DNA from: Owenia fusiformis
Lineage: Eukaryota; Annelida; Polychaeta; Sabellida; Oweniidae
Reading direction: 5' to 3'
Length of the DNA stretch: 64,000 bases
Assembly: GCA_903813345.2 (NCBI GenBank)
Contig: CAIIXF020000009.1
Location: 21,043,759 to 21,107,758, forward strand
The notes under the pieces are model-generated. The model saw only the letters and a program-made list of their open reading frames with translations. It was not told where the DNA came from and ran no database searches. Below, piece by piece: positions 23,306-36,900 of the stretch (positions within the stretch are counted from its first letter, which is position 1; the number at the start of each line of letters is the position of its first letter). A program made the position numbers and the translations under genes.

Positions 23306-23707
23306 TTATCTCCCCAGCCTGTTTCCTCCACCTCCTGTCCCTGGTCGATTTCCAGGGGGGTTTCCTCCTCCCCCAGGCCTTGGTCCCTGGGGGGCAGCTC
23401 CTCCTCCACCCAACCAGTCCTGAACCCCTCCGCCTCCTCCACTTGTGCTCCATTTACAAACCATAAATAACACAGCACCAAATAATAATCCACGGAACCC
23501 GGCCATCATGAACAAGACCAGCAGTCCAACTGAGACTAGAGGCTCCACTACATATGGTCCAGCATTCCAGCGTGGAAATCCAGCATTTAAGAGTTTTTGG
23601 TTAAGAGTGTCAAACATTGAAGGCCCTTGAGCATAGCCCATCCCTCTTTGGCCACCACCTTGCCCCTGCATCATGGCATCTTCATTATCATTATGCTCTA
23701 TGTAACC
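23306..23707 (-). CDS. FAM241B: FAM241B exon 2
   Basis: Begins GYIEHNDNED after acceptor actttcag, contains the conserved FPRW and membrane region, and ends in a glycine-rich tail and TAA at 23306-23308. Confidence 0.88.
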   Translation of the reverse strand, partial: GYIEHNDNEDAMMQGQGGGQRGMGYAQGPSMFDTLNQKLLNAGFPRWNAGPYVVEPLVSVGLLVLFMMAGFRGLLFGAVLFMVCKWSTSGGGGGVQDWLGGGGAAPQGPRPGGGGNPPGNRPGTGGGGNRLGR

Positions 23708-24313
23708 CTGAAAGTAGAGTTTATGTACCATTCACAAGTATTACAAGACATGCATATTAAACATATAGTTGCCACTATTACATTTATACTAAGAATCATT
23801 TGAAAAAATGGAAATGGAGATAGTGTATTAGTATCTAAATTCTCATCTAGTATTATTTTATTAATTTTATTTTTCTACAAGCATATTTAAGTTGAATTTT
23901 GAATTTTCTATTCTCAAAATTTGCCAAATTATATGAGACAGATTGTATAAATAAAGTAATAACATGAGCACAGAGCATATGTGTTTTCTCGCCTCCATAC
24001 AACATACATATGTACATGTTTTCTTATTCAAACAGGGCATATGCCTCAAGCAATCATACGTGTCTGGTTATCCTACCCTATTATGGCATATGCATTATCT
24101 TACCCTCACAGAGCATATCTTACCCTAAGAGAGCATACGTGTACAATGTATGTGTCATGGTTACCTTATGGCATACGCATTAGCTTACCATCATAGCCAA
24201 AATGTATGCTATCTTACCCTTCTCTGTTGTTGAGATCCATTTGTATTTCCTCTTTGTTGAAGCCTAGGGTCATTATCTTGAACAATCTCGCCATTACTTA
24301 ATATGCGAACCAT
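23306..24313 (-). CDS. FAM241B: FAM241B-like small membrane protein, two exons
   Basis: Exon 1 (24218-24313, 32 codons) starts MVRILSNGEIVQDNDPRLQQ, the conserved N-terminus of the FAM241 (DUF4605) family. Exon 2 (23306-23707) continues in frame to a TAA, giving 165 residues. The core FDTLNQKLLNAGFPRW, then VVEPLVSVGLLVLFMMAGFR and a second hydrophobic run, forms the family's membrane region near the C-terminal half. The tail after it is unusually rich in glycine and proline (GGGG and PGGGG blocks). The splice sites are GTAAGA and tttcag, both phase 0. The molecular role of the family is poorly known; membrane association is expected. Confidence 0.88.
24218..24313 (-). CDS. FAM241B: FAM241B exon 1
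   Basis: The start codon is at 24311-24313, and 32 codons end in QQQRR with donor GTAAGA. Confidence 0.85.
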
Positions 24314-25703
24314 TTTGTCAAGTAGACTACCTAGTAGGTTGATGATTTCAGGGAGCTCACAATTTTGGCAGCACCACCACTGTGTTCAGTCACCTGCAAT
24401 TTAAGGCACTAAATCTAAGGCATGGAAAGGGCATTGTGTGTAAAGTCTATTTCACTGTTTTACTGCATCAGTAAAACCTAATAAAAAATAAGGGATCAAA
24501 AGACTATCTTAGATTGCTTGTGATTTGACTTGTAAAATATGTGGCCGCTTATATTTTGATGCTTCTCTGCCATGTTATTAACATGGCTGGTGTCCCTTAA
24601 GTTATAAGAGGTCACAGGCTTATTGTACAAAAAAACTAAATAATCTGAAATATACAAATGTCATTTGTATGAATATATTTTTCTATATATTATTGCAAAA
24701 TGGTCTTTTGATTTCTTATTTTTTAGTTTTACTTACACTGTGAAATATTTAGTATAAGGGAGAGCCAAGAATTCCCAAAATTTAATAAACTTTAAAATTA
24801 GATAAAATTCAACCATTTATGGCATACATATATGTAGCGTTACAGTCCCATTGGTATTTATAACAAGTGGGAATAACCTCCCATCACACCAGACATCCTC
24901 TTCATGTTATTGTAAAGGTGAATTTTAGAACACCCCTGCTTGGAATACAAAATGCTAGTTCCATAAGCAATTAATCCTTGGTGGAAGTGGAAAAGTTGTA
25001 AATGAGTGTAGACAATTCTCAGGCTTGAAGTTTAACCAGCTTTATAATGTCTTGAGAAACACGGAGGAAATTAGACGCATCATTTTTGTAGAAAATGTGT
25101 TTGTTCAATGTGGTTTGAATAACTAAATAGTCACGAAGCAAGAAAATGCAAAAGTATGTGATTTAGAAATAGAATAGTTTTAACTGGAATATCAGCAAAA
25201 TGAAAAGGCTTCCTGACTTTGGGTCATATCTTTCGGTTATTACCCCGGTTGAGAAACACAAGTCCCATACCTTAGAATCTGCATATAAAAGGTCATGGAT
25301 CGACTGTTATAGTAAAGGGCACGCGTTGCTCAGAGATCAGGTATGATCATATTTTCTTCGGTTTAACGAAACAACACGAAAAATAACTTGATCTTTTGAT
25401 CCCACCCCATGATAGAGAACAATGGACATCTTGTTATTTAATTTTAGTCCTTTTCATATGTCAACTTAGACTTTTAATTTAATCACTTGATGAATGTGTC
25501 ACCTCTGTGTCATTCATCATCTATTTGCTCAGTCATCACTCAAAAACTATTGAGAATTCTTGTTTTTGTAACCATTGGGCCTACGCTGCGTCATAAAGAA
25601 GAATGGAGCTTTTCTTGAACTATTTGTTCAAATGAAATACCATATAGCCAATTCAAGTTGACATGTCATGTCATCCCAAGTCAATTTAACCTGGAGTAAT
25701 ATA
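24314..25703. other. FAM241B upstream region
   Basis: Non-coding. It presumably includes the FAM241B promoter, but no motif is clear enough to mark. Confidence 0.4.
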
Positions 25704-26257
25704 CAGGGTGGTCAAAAAGAACGGAAACCCTGCATTTTCTTTATATCTTTGTCATTTTAAGGAATTACTTCCTGATATTTCACACATTTGTACATCATTC
25801 AATTTCCTACTACCCTACCATATTTCACAACCATCAGACTGATACTTTTACACAATTTTACAGCACTTTGAACAACATGCTTCAGATTCGCTGTAGGCAA
25901 ACCTGCAGTTGTCAATGATGCAAATGCATTCCTCAGCAGGTATGGCCTGAATGATACAGATGATCTCACTTTTGAGGTCTCCAATTGTCCTGAGGTCATT
26001 CTTATACACTCTATCTCTGCCATATCCTCATAAGTAGGGACATTTTGGACAACATGTGCGAGTTGGTCTCCAGCGCAATAGTGGCCACCAAGAATGTTCT
26101 TTAAAGTGCTGTAACACTGTGGCTATCAATCTGATGGTCATGAAATAAGGTAGGCAGGTAGGAAATTGAGTGATGTACAAATGTGCAAAGTTATTTCTTT
26201 AAATGACAAAGATATTAGGAAAATGGCATTAGGGTTTCCAGTTTTTTGACCACTCTG
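25704..26257 (-). mobile_element. Tc1/mariner-like deletion derivative, complete ends
   Basis: It is flanked by TA at 25702-25703 and 26258-26259. The ends are inverted repeats: cagggtggtcaaaaagaacg at the left, and at the right the complement of agggtttccagttttttgac, ending in cactctg. Inside, the minus strand keeps only the transposase C-terminus (RVYKNDLRTIGDLKSE, AIPAEEC) up to a TAA. The catalytic region is deleted, so it cannot move by itself. Confidence 0.85.
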
Positions 26258-26639
26258 TAATATATACATGAACTACCGCAGCAGAACTCAACCTATTTTA
26301 TTGACATACTTGTATTTGTATTCCATGATGTATTTATAAATGTTATATCTAATACATAATTCTGTGTCATTGCGAGTGTACTTTTTAACTTGAATAATCA
26401 ATAATATCTCATTCTCATATATTTACAATGTACTAGGGAATAATAATAGATAATCTACAAAATTTCAACATGGGATTTATACAATTACAGCAATTACAAG
26501 GCGACGATGTGCCTTTTTTAAATGATCTCATATCTTAGAAGCATATCAGTTCAAAAAAGCTTAGAAAACCAAGCATGTTTTACCATACCATGCATCTATT
26601 CATTTAGCAATTCAATAGTAAACTTCCTCTTGAAAAAAC

Positions 26640-26900
26640 ATCCTCCGATCACAGGGCTTCAAAATCCAGAATATCTTCTTTCTTTTTGCCCCCTGCGATA
26701 AGCAGTTAGCATTTCCCCGATTAAGAACTTGCAATTTGATTCGCTGTCGCATCACTGCGACAGCAATCATGTATATGTCATCGGCGCATAATTAGAACAC
26801 ATGATTCAGTTTAATCGGGCGCTTCCAAATTGCTTATAGCAGGGGGGAAGAGGGAGATACAGATTCTGGACACCTGCTTAGGATGTTGAAAAAATAAATC
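26640..26900. repeat. Foldback element, arms about 60 bp or more
   Basis: The left arm with ccccctgcgataagc and ccccgattaa is matched by right-arm complements ttaatcggg and gcttatagcagggggg. The similarity extends outwards (ccagaat and its complement). A smaller stem, gctgtcgca and tgcgacagc, sits near the centre. Confidence 0.7.
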
Positions 26901-29900
26901 TTCAAGAGATTTGTTGACTTCTTGCAGAAATCGCCGCATCCCCCCTCCATTCATTTTCTCTGATCAGCGTAATAAGAATATTTCATCAATTAGAATTGAA
27001 ACAAACACTGTCCTTTGTTAGAAATTCCATGCTTTCATCCAGGTTTCTTCTAAAATTAAAATCAACGGGTCTGCCATTTTTCAGACAGTTCCAATATGTC
27101 CATGTCTGACATAAAGAACTGTTTGTAAAGTCAAAATAGCAATCCAAAAGATTCACAAACTAATATAGCCTATTGATCACTTCTTGTCTGTTTTGAAATT
27201 GTTTATTAGGTAATTAAGACTCAAATCAGCAATTCAAAATCTGAAGTAAAAAAATGGAAGCTGTTTGTTTCATCAACGGCAGCAGAAAAATGCAGGGATA
27301 AAAATGCTCTAAAAAAGATTGAATAACAACTTCTAATCTAACCGGATATATGAATTAACACTACATACGAAGATCGATGAAGAATTGAAGACGGTATGTT
27401 GATTATATTTCAGTTCATGAATAGCAACTGTCTATAAGAGGTAGCGTAAAGAACATAAGTGATAGGGTAAAGAACAATAAAACGCATGACCAGCAAAGAA
27501 AGAAAGCATTAGGTCAGAACATAGTGTAGGCCTTAGAAGAAGGTAAGTAGAACCCAACTTCAGAAGTCATGGATATGGGCATGCAAGGTAGACTGATTTG
27601 CAGTGTATATAAAGACTTAAAACTGTAGCTTATATATAGTTAGATCTAGGCTAAGATGAGGAAGAAATTCTAATTAAATCAACAGTGTAAAACTTACAAG
27701 TGGCAGCACCATGTGAAAAACATGCACCAGAGACTAAACAAAGGCGGCATCAAAGCACCTAGTACAGATGAATATAAACAAACAAACAATTCTTAGATGA
27801 GGCTATCTTCAAGTAAAGGTGAAACTCTAATGGCTCCTCTTTACATAAAGATAGGCCAATCTATCTATGAATCATGGTATATCCCCCTCTTATCTAGATT
27901 ACAAATTCAAATTCTTACCTAAATTCAAATTGATTGGAAATAAAAAATAAATAAACCAGAACATTTACGAGTAATTTTACACCATTGCTGAACTGTTTTG
28001 AAAATGAAATATACCTTAATGCGTAAATATGAGACTTACTCTTGGTTATGTTTTTATATTGTAGTCATTGATGTCCTTCAACAGCATTAAATTCACTAAA
28101 CGATAATTTCTAAATTTTTATTTTCAGTGCAAGTCTACTTCCGGAAAAACAATCATGACACGCCAGCAACAAATAAGTGGAATTTCGTTCGGTGTACCAG
28201 TACCCGGGCTTCTGTAGAGTAGACAAATCTAACGTAGACGGTAAATGCATTGATGATGTGCAGTAGGTATGTAAGTATATGGACGATGTACAGCACATGC
28301 ACAGACAATGTACATTAGTTATCAAATGGAAAAAAATAAAAAAATATAGGCCTTAAAACAGAAAAATAAATTTGACTGAGAAGTCTCTATGTCAGTCATA
28401 TTCATAGATGCATAGCACCTGTAGGGTCTTTATTTATAAATCTGATATAGAAGGTGACGCTTTGATGTTAGTAAAAACTCCAATTGTCCAACTCATCAGA
28501 CCCGGGGCATCACCGTCTATCATCTGCAAAGCCCAGTTAAAGCAGATATATAATTGAACAGTGATAGAATTTAAATAGAATGCTTTGGTTTCAACTCATT
28601 TAAGATTGGATGGATAAAATACACCAGTGGCGACTGTCAGGCTGCTGCATTGACATTGCCACTGTCCACCAGTGGTGCAGACTTGTTGCTATGCACTTGG
28701 GACCCTTTACATTAAAATAAGTTGAAGGGAGAACAAGGGATAACAAATCCTGAAAATGAAAGGCCGAATGACCCCCTCCTATTTGCTCCTTAATCACATA
28801 AAGCAACATTTTCAATTATAAATTATAATCATTTATTTCATATAATTTTATGGATTTCTTCTGATAACCTGTTATTCTAGGTTGAATATTTACATATATA
28901 GATATAACAATATCATTTTATATTGCACAATAAATTGTATGGTAACTTTCAGTATTACTTCAGGGCAGACAATTAGATCATGCCTTTAGATCAAGCCATT
29001 TCAGAAATATTACTAGAGGCTGAATTTCGAAAAAAATCTGTTCTTTAAATCAAAAGAAAATTATTCAATATCTAGAAGAGTGATTTTTGAAAATTTGTGA
29101 AAAATTAATTCAGTCAAAGGCCTACCAAGATCTAACTGTCTTAGCCCTTAACAATAATATCACAATTTTAAGTCAGTCTGGGATACATTTTGGGACATAG
29201 CAACATGTAGAGATGAGGATGGAGAAGTATTCAAATCATTAAATCCATCTCTCGGATGGCATACTATAATTCTGTTTGCTTTTTCAAGATCATGTCCCTG
29301 ACATTACCAGAATATTCCCAACTGAAAAATCCGTATGATGTCATAGTAGAATGGATATAGGAATTCTTAAATTGGGAACCCTTCTGGTAATGTATACCCC
29401 TGGTTGCCATTGTACTTTTGGTTTAATGAAATTTTTAAATCAGAGGATAGTTATTCCCTTATGACCAGTAACTGCTAAGCACTCTTTTAATTGCCAACCC
29501 CACTTTAATTGACCCCTTATTAATATGATGGAATGAACTTTACTTGCATGGAATGTTGACATTAATATACAGAACTGATTTGACTACAAGTCAATTTTAA
29601 ACATAAATCATATTAAAGAAAAATAACGAAACCAACTAAAACAGGACCCTTAAGAGATTCTGAACCTTAATTCACATTTATATTCAGCTGTCAGATATAC
29701 AGTAAAACCCATCAAATGGAGCCCCATTCTTATAGTCGAACTGACTTTAAAATGTCTCATTCAACTTACATGTTAATGAGCACACATAAGACACAGCTCT
29801 CTGCATGAAACAATATATTAGTTTTCTTAAACAGGTTTTTATGACTTACAAATACCAATTCATGAGTATTTAAGCTTTCACAAAGTCAATTTTTATATGA

Positions 29901-30597
29901 AGTTGTTTTCAAAACTTCCTGAGAATCTTAACTTATCAGATCTGAGTCGATTGTGTGATTTGATTGTGATCAACTTCTCTTTTGTAAAGTTTTAATTTGG
30001 TTTCATATCAATAGCTTAACAATTTTACTTCCAAGTTTTTAAAACAACGATTATGCAGCTGATCCAGCAACATATCATAATTTGTCTGCTGCCTTTTGAC
30101 CAATGAATAAGTGCTATCTTTACACACAAAAAATTGCACTTTAATTATTGATTTTAGAAATGATAAAGAATGCATTGAAACAAACAGGAATTCCAAAAAC
30201 TGGCACCCATTTTAAATCGAGGAAATACTAGCTAGCCAAATCACCTAATAATCATCAGCTAAAATGTGAGCCAAATCAAAACTAACAATAAATGAATTTT
30301 AATTACAGTATGTTCATTGTCTAACTTTTGTGATTTCTCAATTAGAGTAGGTAGGCATTTCAGTATTTTTCTTTTGTATCTATCCATATCCATGTAATCT
30401 ACTAGACCTGGGCTTAACCTCTGATTAGTCTCAGAGATATGTCAAAAGTATGTGTACAGAAACCTGAAGTATGAGGGATTCAATGTAAAATAGTATCTCT
30501 TGCATCAAGTAACCATTCACCCCCGTTAATATTGTCCTCAATATACTGTATAATGCAGATGTGGTTGAACTCAAGAGACAGATCCAAGATTCAGAAC
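26901..30597. other. Intergenic DNA between FAM241B and PICK1
   Basis: AT-rich, with no exon supported on either strand. Short ORFs at 28110, 28600 and 30008 lack homology I can recognise. Confidence 0.4.
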
Positions 30598-30603
30598 TTT
30601 ATT
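30598..30603 (-). terminator. Candidate PICK1 polyadenylation signal
   Basis: AATAAA on the minus strand, 61 bases past the PICK1 stop codon. Motif and position only. Confidence 0.5.
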
Positions 30604-30663
30604 TCCAATCCAGAAATTTTCACTATATGCAACTGTACATCCATTGTAAAGTTAAACACAGTT

Positions 30664-30929
30664 TTAATCTCCAAGGAGATCAGTACTTATAAGTTCCTCC
30701 CCGGTTGTTCCCCCAGTTGCTCCTACTTCAGCACTAGTGTCCTCTTCCTCATCTCCTTCCTCATCCTCTTCATCATCAAACTGATTGGATTTGTCATATG
30801 TGAAGGTACTCTGGGATAGGTCTACCTCTATTGGGAACCAGTTGCCATTTTTCATACTCACATGGCATTCATTGTGGTAGTGAGACATTGCATTGACTAG
30901 TTTCTGTAGCTGGAATACTATATCTTGGA
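30664..30929 (-). CDS. PICK1: PICK1 exon 10, acidic C-terminus
   Basis: Encodes QDIVFQLQKLVNAMSHYHNE, NWFPIEVDLSQSTFTYDKS and the acidic tail, ending LLGD and TAA. Confidence 0.93.
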
Positions 30930-33900
30930 CTGGAAAATATGAAAATTGAGTTATTTATATTTTACTATAAGAACATCTGTCCATGAGGAATTTCAGTCAG
31001 TATGGAGAGTGTTCACTGTACACAGGTTTTATTGTGCTTGTACACATGATACAAGTTTGTGCTTGAAACAGAGATACACAAGTACATTCGGCATACACTT
31101 TCCTCAACAGAAATTCATTAATGCAATAAAAGCTATACTATAGTATATTCTTAAAATCCATAGTTCAATTTTAATGAGTCAAAATATCCTGAGCATGAAT
31201 TAATTGATGAATCAAGAAATATAATATGTAAAACATAGATTCTGCATATTTATTGGGGTTTTAGATTGATGAATGTAAGAGATGTGAATAAACTCACCAT
31301 GTTTCTGATCTAGAAGTTCTAGTTTTACTAAAACATCACTTCTCATTTTGGCAAATTTCACCCTGGCCATTTGGCGACACCTCAGCACCAATCTGAAGGT
31401 ACAATGTTGAATATTTATTTAAGTCATTTCTAATGACTACTTTAAACTAAGATATAAGCCATACTTTCAAATATTCAAATATACCATGCATTCACTGTCA
31501 GAATTTTCTCATATACTGAAATATTCTTTCCTGGAAATATAACTTAAAACCTATATTCATAGGCGCCAAACTTTACTCATCAAAGAAACTCACCTACATT
31601 GATGCTTGTCTCTACGAAAGAAACTCACCTATATTCATAATTGCCAGTCTCTACTCTATAAAGAAACTCACCTATATTCATAATTGCCAGTCTCTACTCT
31701 ATAAAGAAACTCACCTATATTCATAATTGCCAGTCTCTACTCTATAAAGAAACACACCTATATTCATAATTGCCAGTCTCTACTCTATAAAGAAACTCAC
31801 CTATATTCATAATTGCCAGTCTCTACTCTATAAAGAAACACACCTATATTCATAATTGCCAGTCTCTACTAAATAAAGAAACTCACCTATATTCATAATT
31901 GCCAGTCTCTACTCTATAAAGAAACTCACCTATATTCATAATTGCCAGTCTCTACTCTATAAAGAAACTCACCTATATTCATAATTGCCAGTCTCTACTC
32001 TATAAAGAAACTCACCTATATTCATAATTGCCAGTCTCTACTCTATAAAGAAACTCACCTATATTCATAATTGCCTGTCTCTACTCTATAAAGAAACTCA
32101 CCTATATTCATAATTGCCAGTCTCTACTCTATAAAGAAACACACCTATATTCATAATTGCCAGTCTCTACTCTATAAAGAAACTCACCTATATTCATAAT
32201 TGCCAGTCTCTACTCTATAAAGAAACACACCTATATTCATAATTGCCAGTCTCTACTCTATAAAGAAACTCACCTATATTCATAATTGCCAGTCTCTACT
32301 CTATAAAGGGGCTCTTGGAGGGCAGCATAGCTGTACTCTTCATCATCCATTTCTTTTACCTTCAGGCAGTATGACTAAAAGAAAAACAGACAAGGCATTT
32401 ACATGCAAAACGTCACCACCTACCATTTATTACAGACACCAACCGCCAAATGCCAAACACCAACCACCAAACACAGTCCACAAAAAATTTGGAGACTATG
32501 ACAATATGAGTACATGTATATCCTATGATTTATGAACCTTAAACATTGAATACCATGCCTGAACCATGAGATGATATCACACAATTCATGGTGGTTAAGA
32601 GGCATATTCTATTGTTGTTTTTGCATGATATCCTAATAAAGTTCCAATTGTAAACAACAGATTTTACTTGGTTTAGCTGCAATCGAAAGTTAATCAATAT
32701 TGATTGAAATTTGAAATTGAAATGATTGCAAAACATTCATGAAGAATGAGGCAATATAGGCTATCAGCTTCACCCCAAAATTTAGGTTATCGGTACCAAG
32801 TTAGGGGAATAATGCTCATAGTGATTTTTTGCAAGGTAAATACCTCCAGAGTAAGAAAATATGTGATAGCATTGTAGGAGTGGTAGCTTATGGGTGTTAT
32901 CGCCCATTTTTCAAAATGGCTGCTATTGCGCTTTTTACCAAATAAAAGAAATTAGGCCATCAGCTTCACCCCAAAATTTAGGTTATCGGTACCAAGTTAG
33001 GGGAATAATGCTCATAGTGATTTTTGCAAGGTAAATACCTCCAGAGTAAGAAAATATGTGATAGCATTGTAGGAGTGGTAGCTTATGGGTGTTATCGCCC
33101 ATTTTTCAAAATGGCTGCTATTGCGCTTTTTACCAAATAAAAGAAATCATATCTAAGTATAATGAGAGGCAAAAACAGTGATTTTGAAGTCTATATATGG
33201 GTTTTAGGGGTCAAGGATTTCATTTATGTCAAAATCTAAGTCATCAAAAAATTGCTTTATATGGAAATCCAAGATGGCCACCAAAATGGGTCTCAAAACA
33301 AATATGTTACTATTGATATAAGATAAAAAAAAAAGCTCAAAGAACGGTTAAAAAGTGACTTTGGAGACCATGAATAGGTTTTAGAGGCTGAGGATTTTAT
33401 TTGTGTCTAAATTTAAGTAATAATAGAAATCCTTTATATGAAATTCCAAGATGGCCACCAAAATGAGTGCCAAAATGAATATGTAAATTATTTATATCAA
33501 CTCAAAGAACAGTTAAAAAGTGCTTTTGCAGACCATGATAGGGTTTTAGAGGTTGATACAGATTCCATCCATGGATAAATCTAAGTGATTAAAAAATACC
33601 TTTATATAGAAATTTGAAAAGGCTGCCAAAATGGCCAAACATGTGGCTGCTAAAATGAATTTATACACACATAGAAAAGTTGGAAATGTAATGTACGTAA
33701 TAGATATCTGAAACTAGGTTTCAGGGGAAAATGGTTTCAATTTAGCCTTTACCAGAGTCATCTTAACCTTTCCTCATATTAAAATCCAAAATGGCTGCCA
33801 AAATGAATATTTACATGTACATACATGTATATCTTTAGCATTAACAGAGGATGTTGGCAAGTGATTGTGGTATCTTTGACTAGTTAACTCAAGGGCGTTA

Positions 33901-36900
33901 CAATACCCGGGAATTTATCGGTTCGTCCAGTACTTGTTTGTGATAGCGCCCTCTGTAGGTCACTGTGCTTGTAGCATACAGTAATACGGGGTAGGATATC
34001 GGGAATTCGGTCAGTTTCTATCCGTCGATTTCGCTATGAATTGAAGCAAGTGTGACCACTTTATCCACTTAAACAATTTGATAATTGATTAAATCTTTAA
34101 ACAAAATCGATAAACACGTTATACACTTCCTATCTCCTTAGAAATTAGCATGTATTTATGGATTGTGTTTTCGAACAAGGCTCGACCCACACCAATAGGG
34201 AAATCCTTATGCTAATTAGTATGACGTCATATTTTCCTGGGGAATCCTAGATTTCAAAGCCTCAGTCTGTTATTGTGTCAAATGTAAACGCTCTTGGGAC
34301 GCTCTTTTGCAGACAGAAAATTGACAGATTAGCTTTTAACTTTCAGCTTTGATGTTTAAATATTCTGTATTTCTACCGGAATTCTTGCTGAATATCATAT
34401 AATGTTATAACTTGATTTGGACCATTGCCTGATTGATCATTCTGAAATTTTGATTGTGATTCATGATTGATTGGCAAGAAAAATAATTCCTATTGTTTTC
34501 CAGCGAAGTCACAATGTTACAGCATGAGTTATAATGTCGAGTTTGCATCATGTTAAATTCTGCTAGTGATTAGAAGTCCATGCACAAGCATACACATAAG
34601 AGACAAACACACCCAGGCTCCAGGCCGTGGATGGAAATATAAAACTATTTAAGGCACAAACTGGTATTAATAGACCGATATGTAGTGTCTGCCATGTATT
34701 GAAGGTAAACCAATCTGTATTATTAATGTTTCTTCTATCAATACATGGATTGTGCAATAGAAAAGCAATGGCACAATCAAAAATGTGCATATCAATCGTG
34801 AATATCTCTCGGTTCAAAGCTTATTTCCAACAGAATCGTGTCAAAATATGTGTCTGAGTAACAGTTATACATTATAAGATCGCAAACTCTTACCAATTAT
34901 CAGCCGAATGGCTCATTTTCAACGAAATGTCCTTAAGACAACAGCCCTGGGTCGCGCCTGAGACCAAAAACTACTTCAAATAGCCCTCCCCTAATTATAT
35001 TGGATAATCACATTTATGCGTGCGCGCGCAGCTCATCCACTGAACGAAACGCCACTTCCCGCTGAAATCACCGGGTATTGATCTTTCCCTTGGTTAACTA
35101 GGATCTAGGGATTGAGGATTTCAGTTACAATTGAATTTATCTTTTTACTTTAATTGTTAAATTGTTGTCTTGATGAAAATCAAAGATGGCTGCCAAAATC
35201 GATTGCTGCCAAATTGGCTGTTGGTTAAGTTTTTTCCTATTTTCTAGCTTATTTCTCTCTTTATCTGTCAAAACCTCTATATTTTTCAGTGTTCTTTGTT
35301 GTTTTTATTTTTGTCTTTGTTTTTTGTTTTCTTTGCTGCCTTTCAATTTTCTTGTTTTATTTGTGTTTTCTCATTTGTGTTGTCTTGTGTCTTTTCATTT
35401 TCTTTGTTTTTTTCTTTTTCTTTTTTCTTGGAATTAGAGTCAATTAGAGCTTTCGGGATACACCAAAATTTAACTTGGTCCATTGTCAAGAGCTGATTCC
35501 CAGAGTGCTAAAATACTTATAACCTTTTTTGGGTGTGTGTTTGTTTGAGATTATTGGAACCAAAGTTGCCTATCTACTCCCAGGTAACCTTTGCAAGTCA
35601 CCCCTTCTTACTCTGTTGATGTTGCTCTTTATCCTCAGCCTATGTTGATGTAATGGAAGTTACATAGTTGGAAAAGTTACAGGAGAATAACACCAAACTG
35701 AAAGCATGAGACTTTGAACCAACTCCCTACATGGCTAAGGTCAATAGGTTTCATTCATTTTTCTAGTTCTCACAGATGATGTTGATATCTTGAAGAAACT
35801 CATCAAAATATTTCCCTAGATATTCAATTATCTCATCATGGATAGTATGAATAATTGCACATTAGCTGCCTTTGTATACCACTCAGCTGAAAAGATTCCT
35901 TGGATTGCACATGATACATGCCCAATTGGCCATCATCTCGAGGCAGCTTAGTTGTGCTCCAGCGAATGACTAGGTCATAACAGTGATAATGTCCATAAAG
36001 GCTTGCCAAGAAGGATGTTTTGTGTCATCATTCACTTTGAGACCTCTTTACTTGGACTCTTCTGCTTTTACAATCCAGTTCATTGCTGCGATGAAGAGGG
36101 TACAATTGAGATGGTACATCCCATCAGGGCCATCTTGGATATTCAAATAAATGTATTCCAAAATAACAATATTCTTTTGGCAGCCATTTTGGTTGCCATC
36201 CTGAATATCCAAATAAAAGAATTATTTGATGACTAAGTTTTAGACATACATGTAATTAAAGTTTTCAACCATTGAAACCTAGACATGGTCTCCAAAATCA
36301 CTTTAAACACATATTGATAGTAACATATTCATTTTGGCAGCCATCTTCGATTTCCACATCAAGTTATTCTTTGATGACTAAGACAATAAAATTATTGATC
36401 CCCTAACACTTTCATGGTCTACAAAATTAATTTTTATCTGTTCTTTGAGCTTATATCAATACATGTGGTTATATTTTCATTTTGGTGGCCATCTTGGATT
36501 TCCATATAAAGCAATTCTTTGCTGACTTAGACTTAAATGAGGCATAAATGAAATCCTTGACCCCTAAACCTTTTCATTGTCTACAAAATTGCTTTTTATC
36601 TGTTCCTTGAGCTTACATGTATATCAATTCAATACTGTAATGACATATTCGCTTTGGCACCTATTGTGCGGCCATCTTGGATTTCAATATAAAGTAATCC
36701 TTTGATGACATAGCTTTAGACATGAATAAAATCTTTAGACTCTAAAACCTCTTCTAAAACTCTTCAAAATCATGTTCAAACGTTTTTGAGCTTATATCAT
36801 TAGTACGAGGTTTTTGAACCAAATTTGGCGGCCATCTTGGATTTTCATATGAATTAATGTTTTGATGACTTGGATTTTGGCATAACTCAAATCATTGACC

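Noticed and set aside
35186-35496. Plus-strand ORFs rich in F, L and S
   Set aside because: They arise from a T-rich tract in the centre of the foldback element; composition explains the hydrophobic translation.
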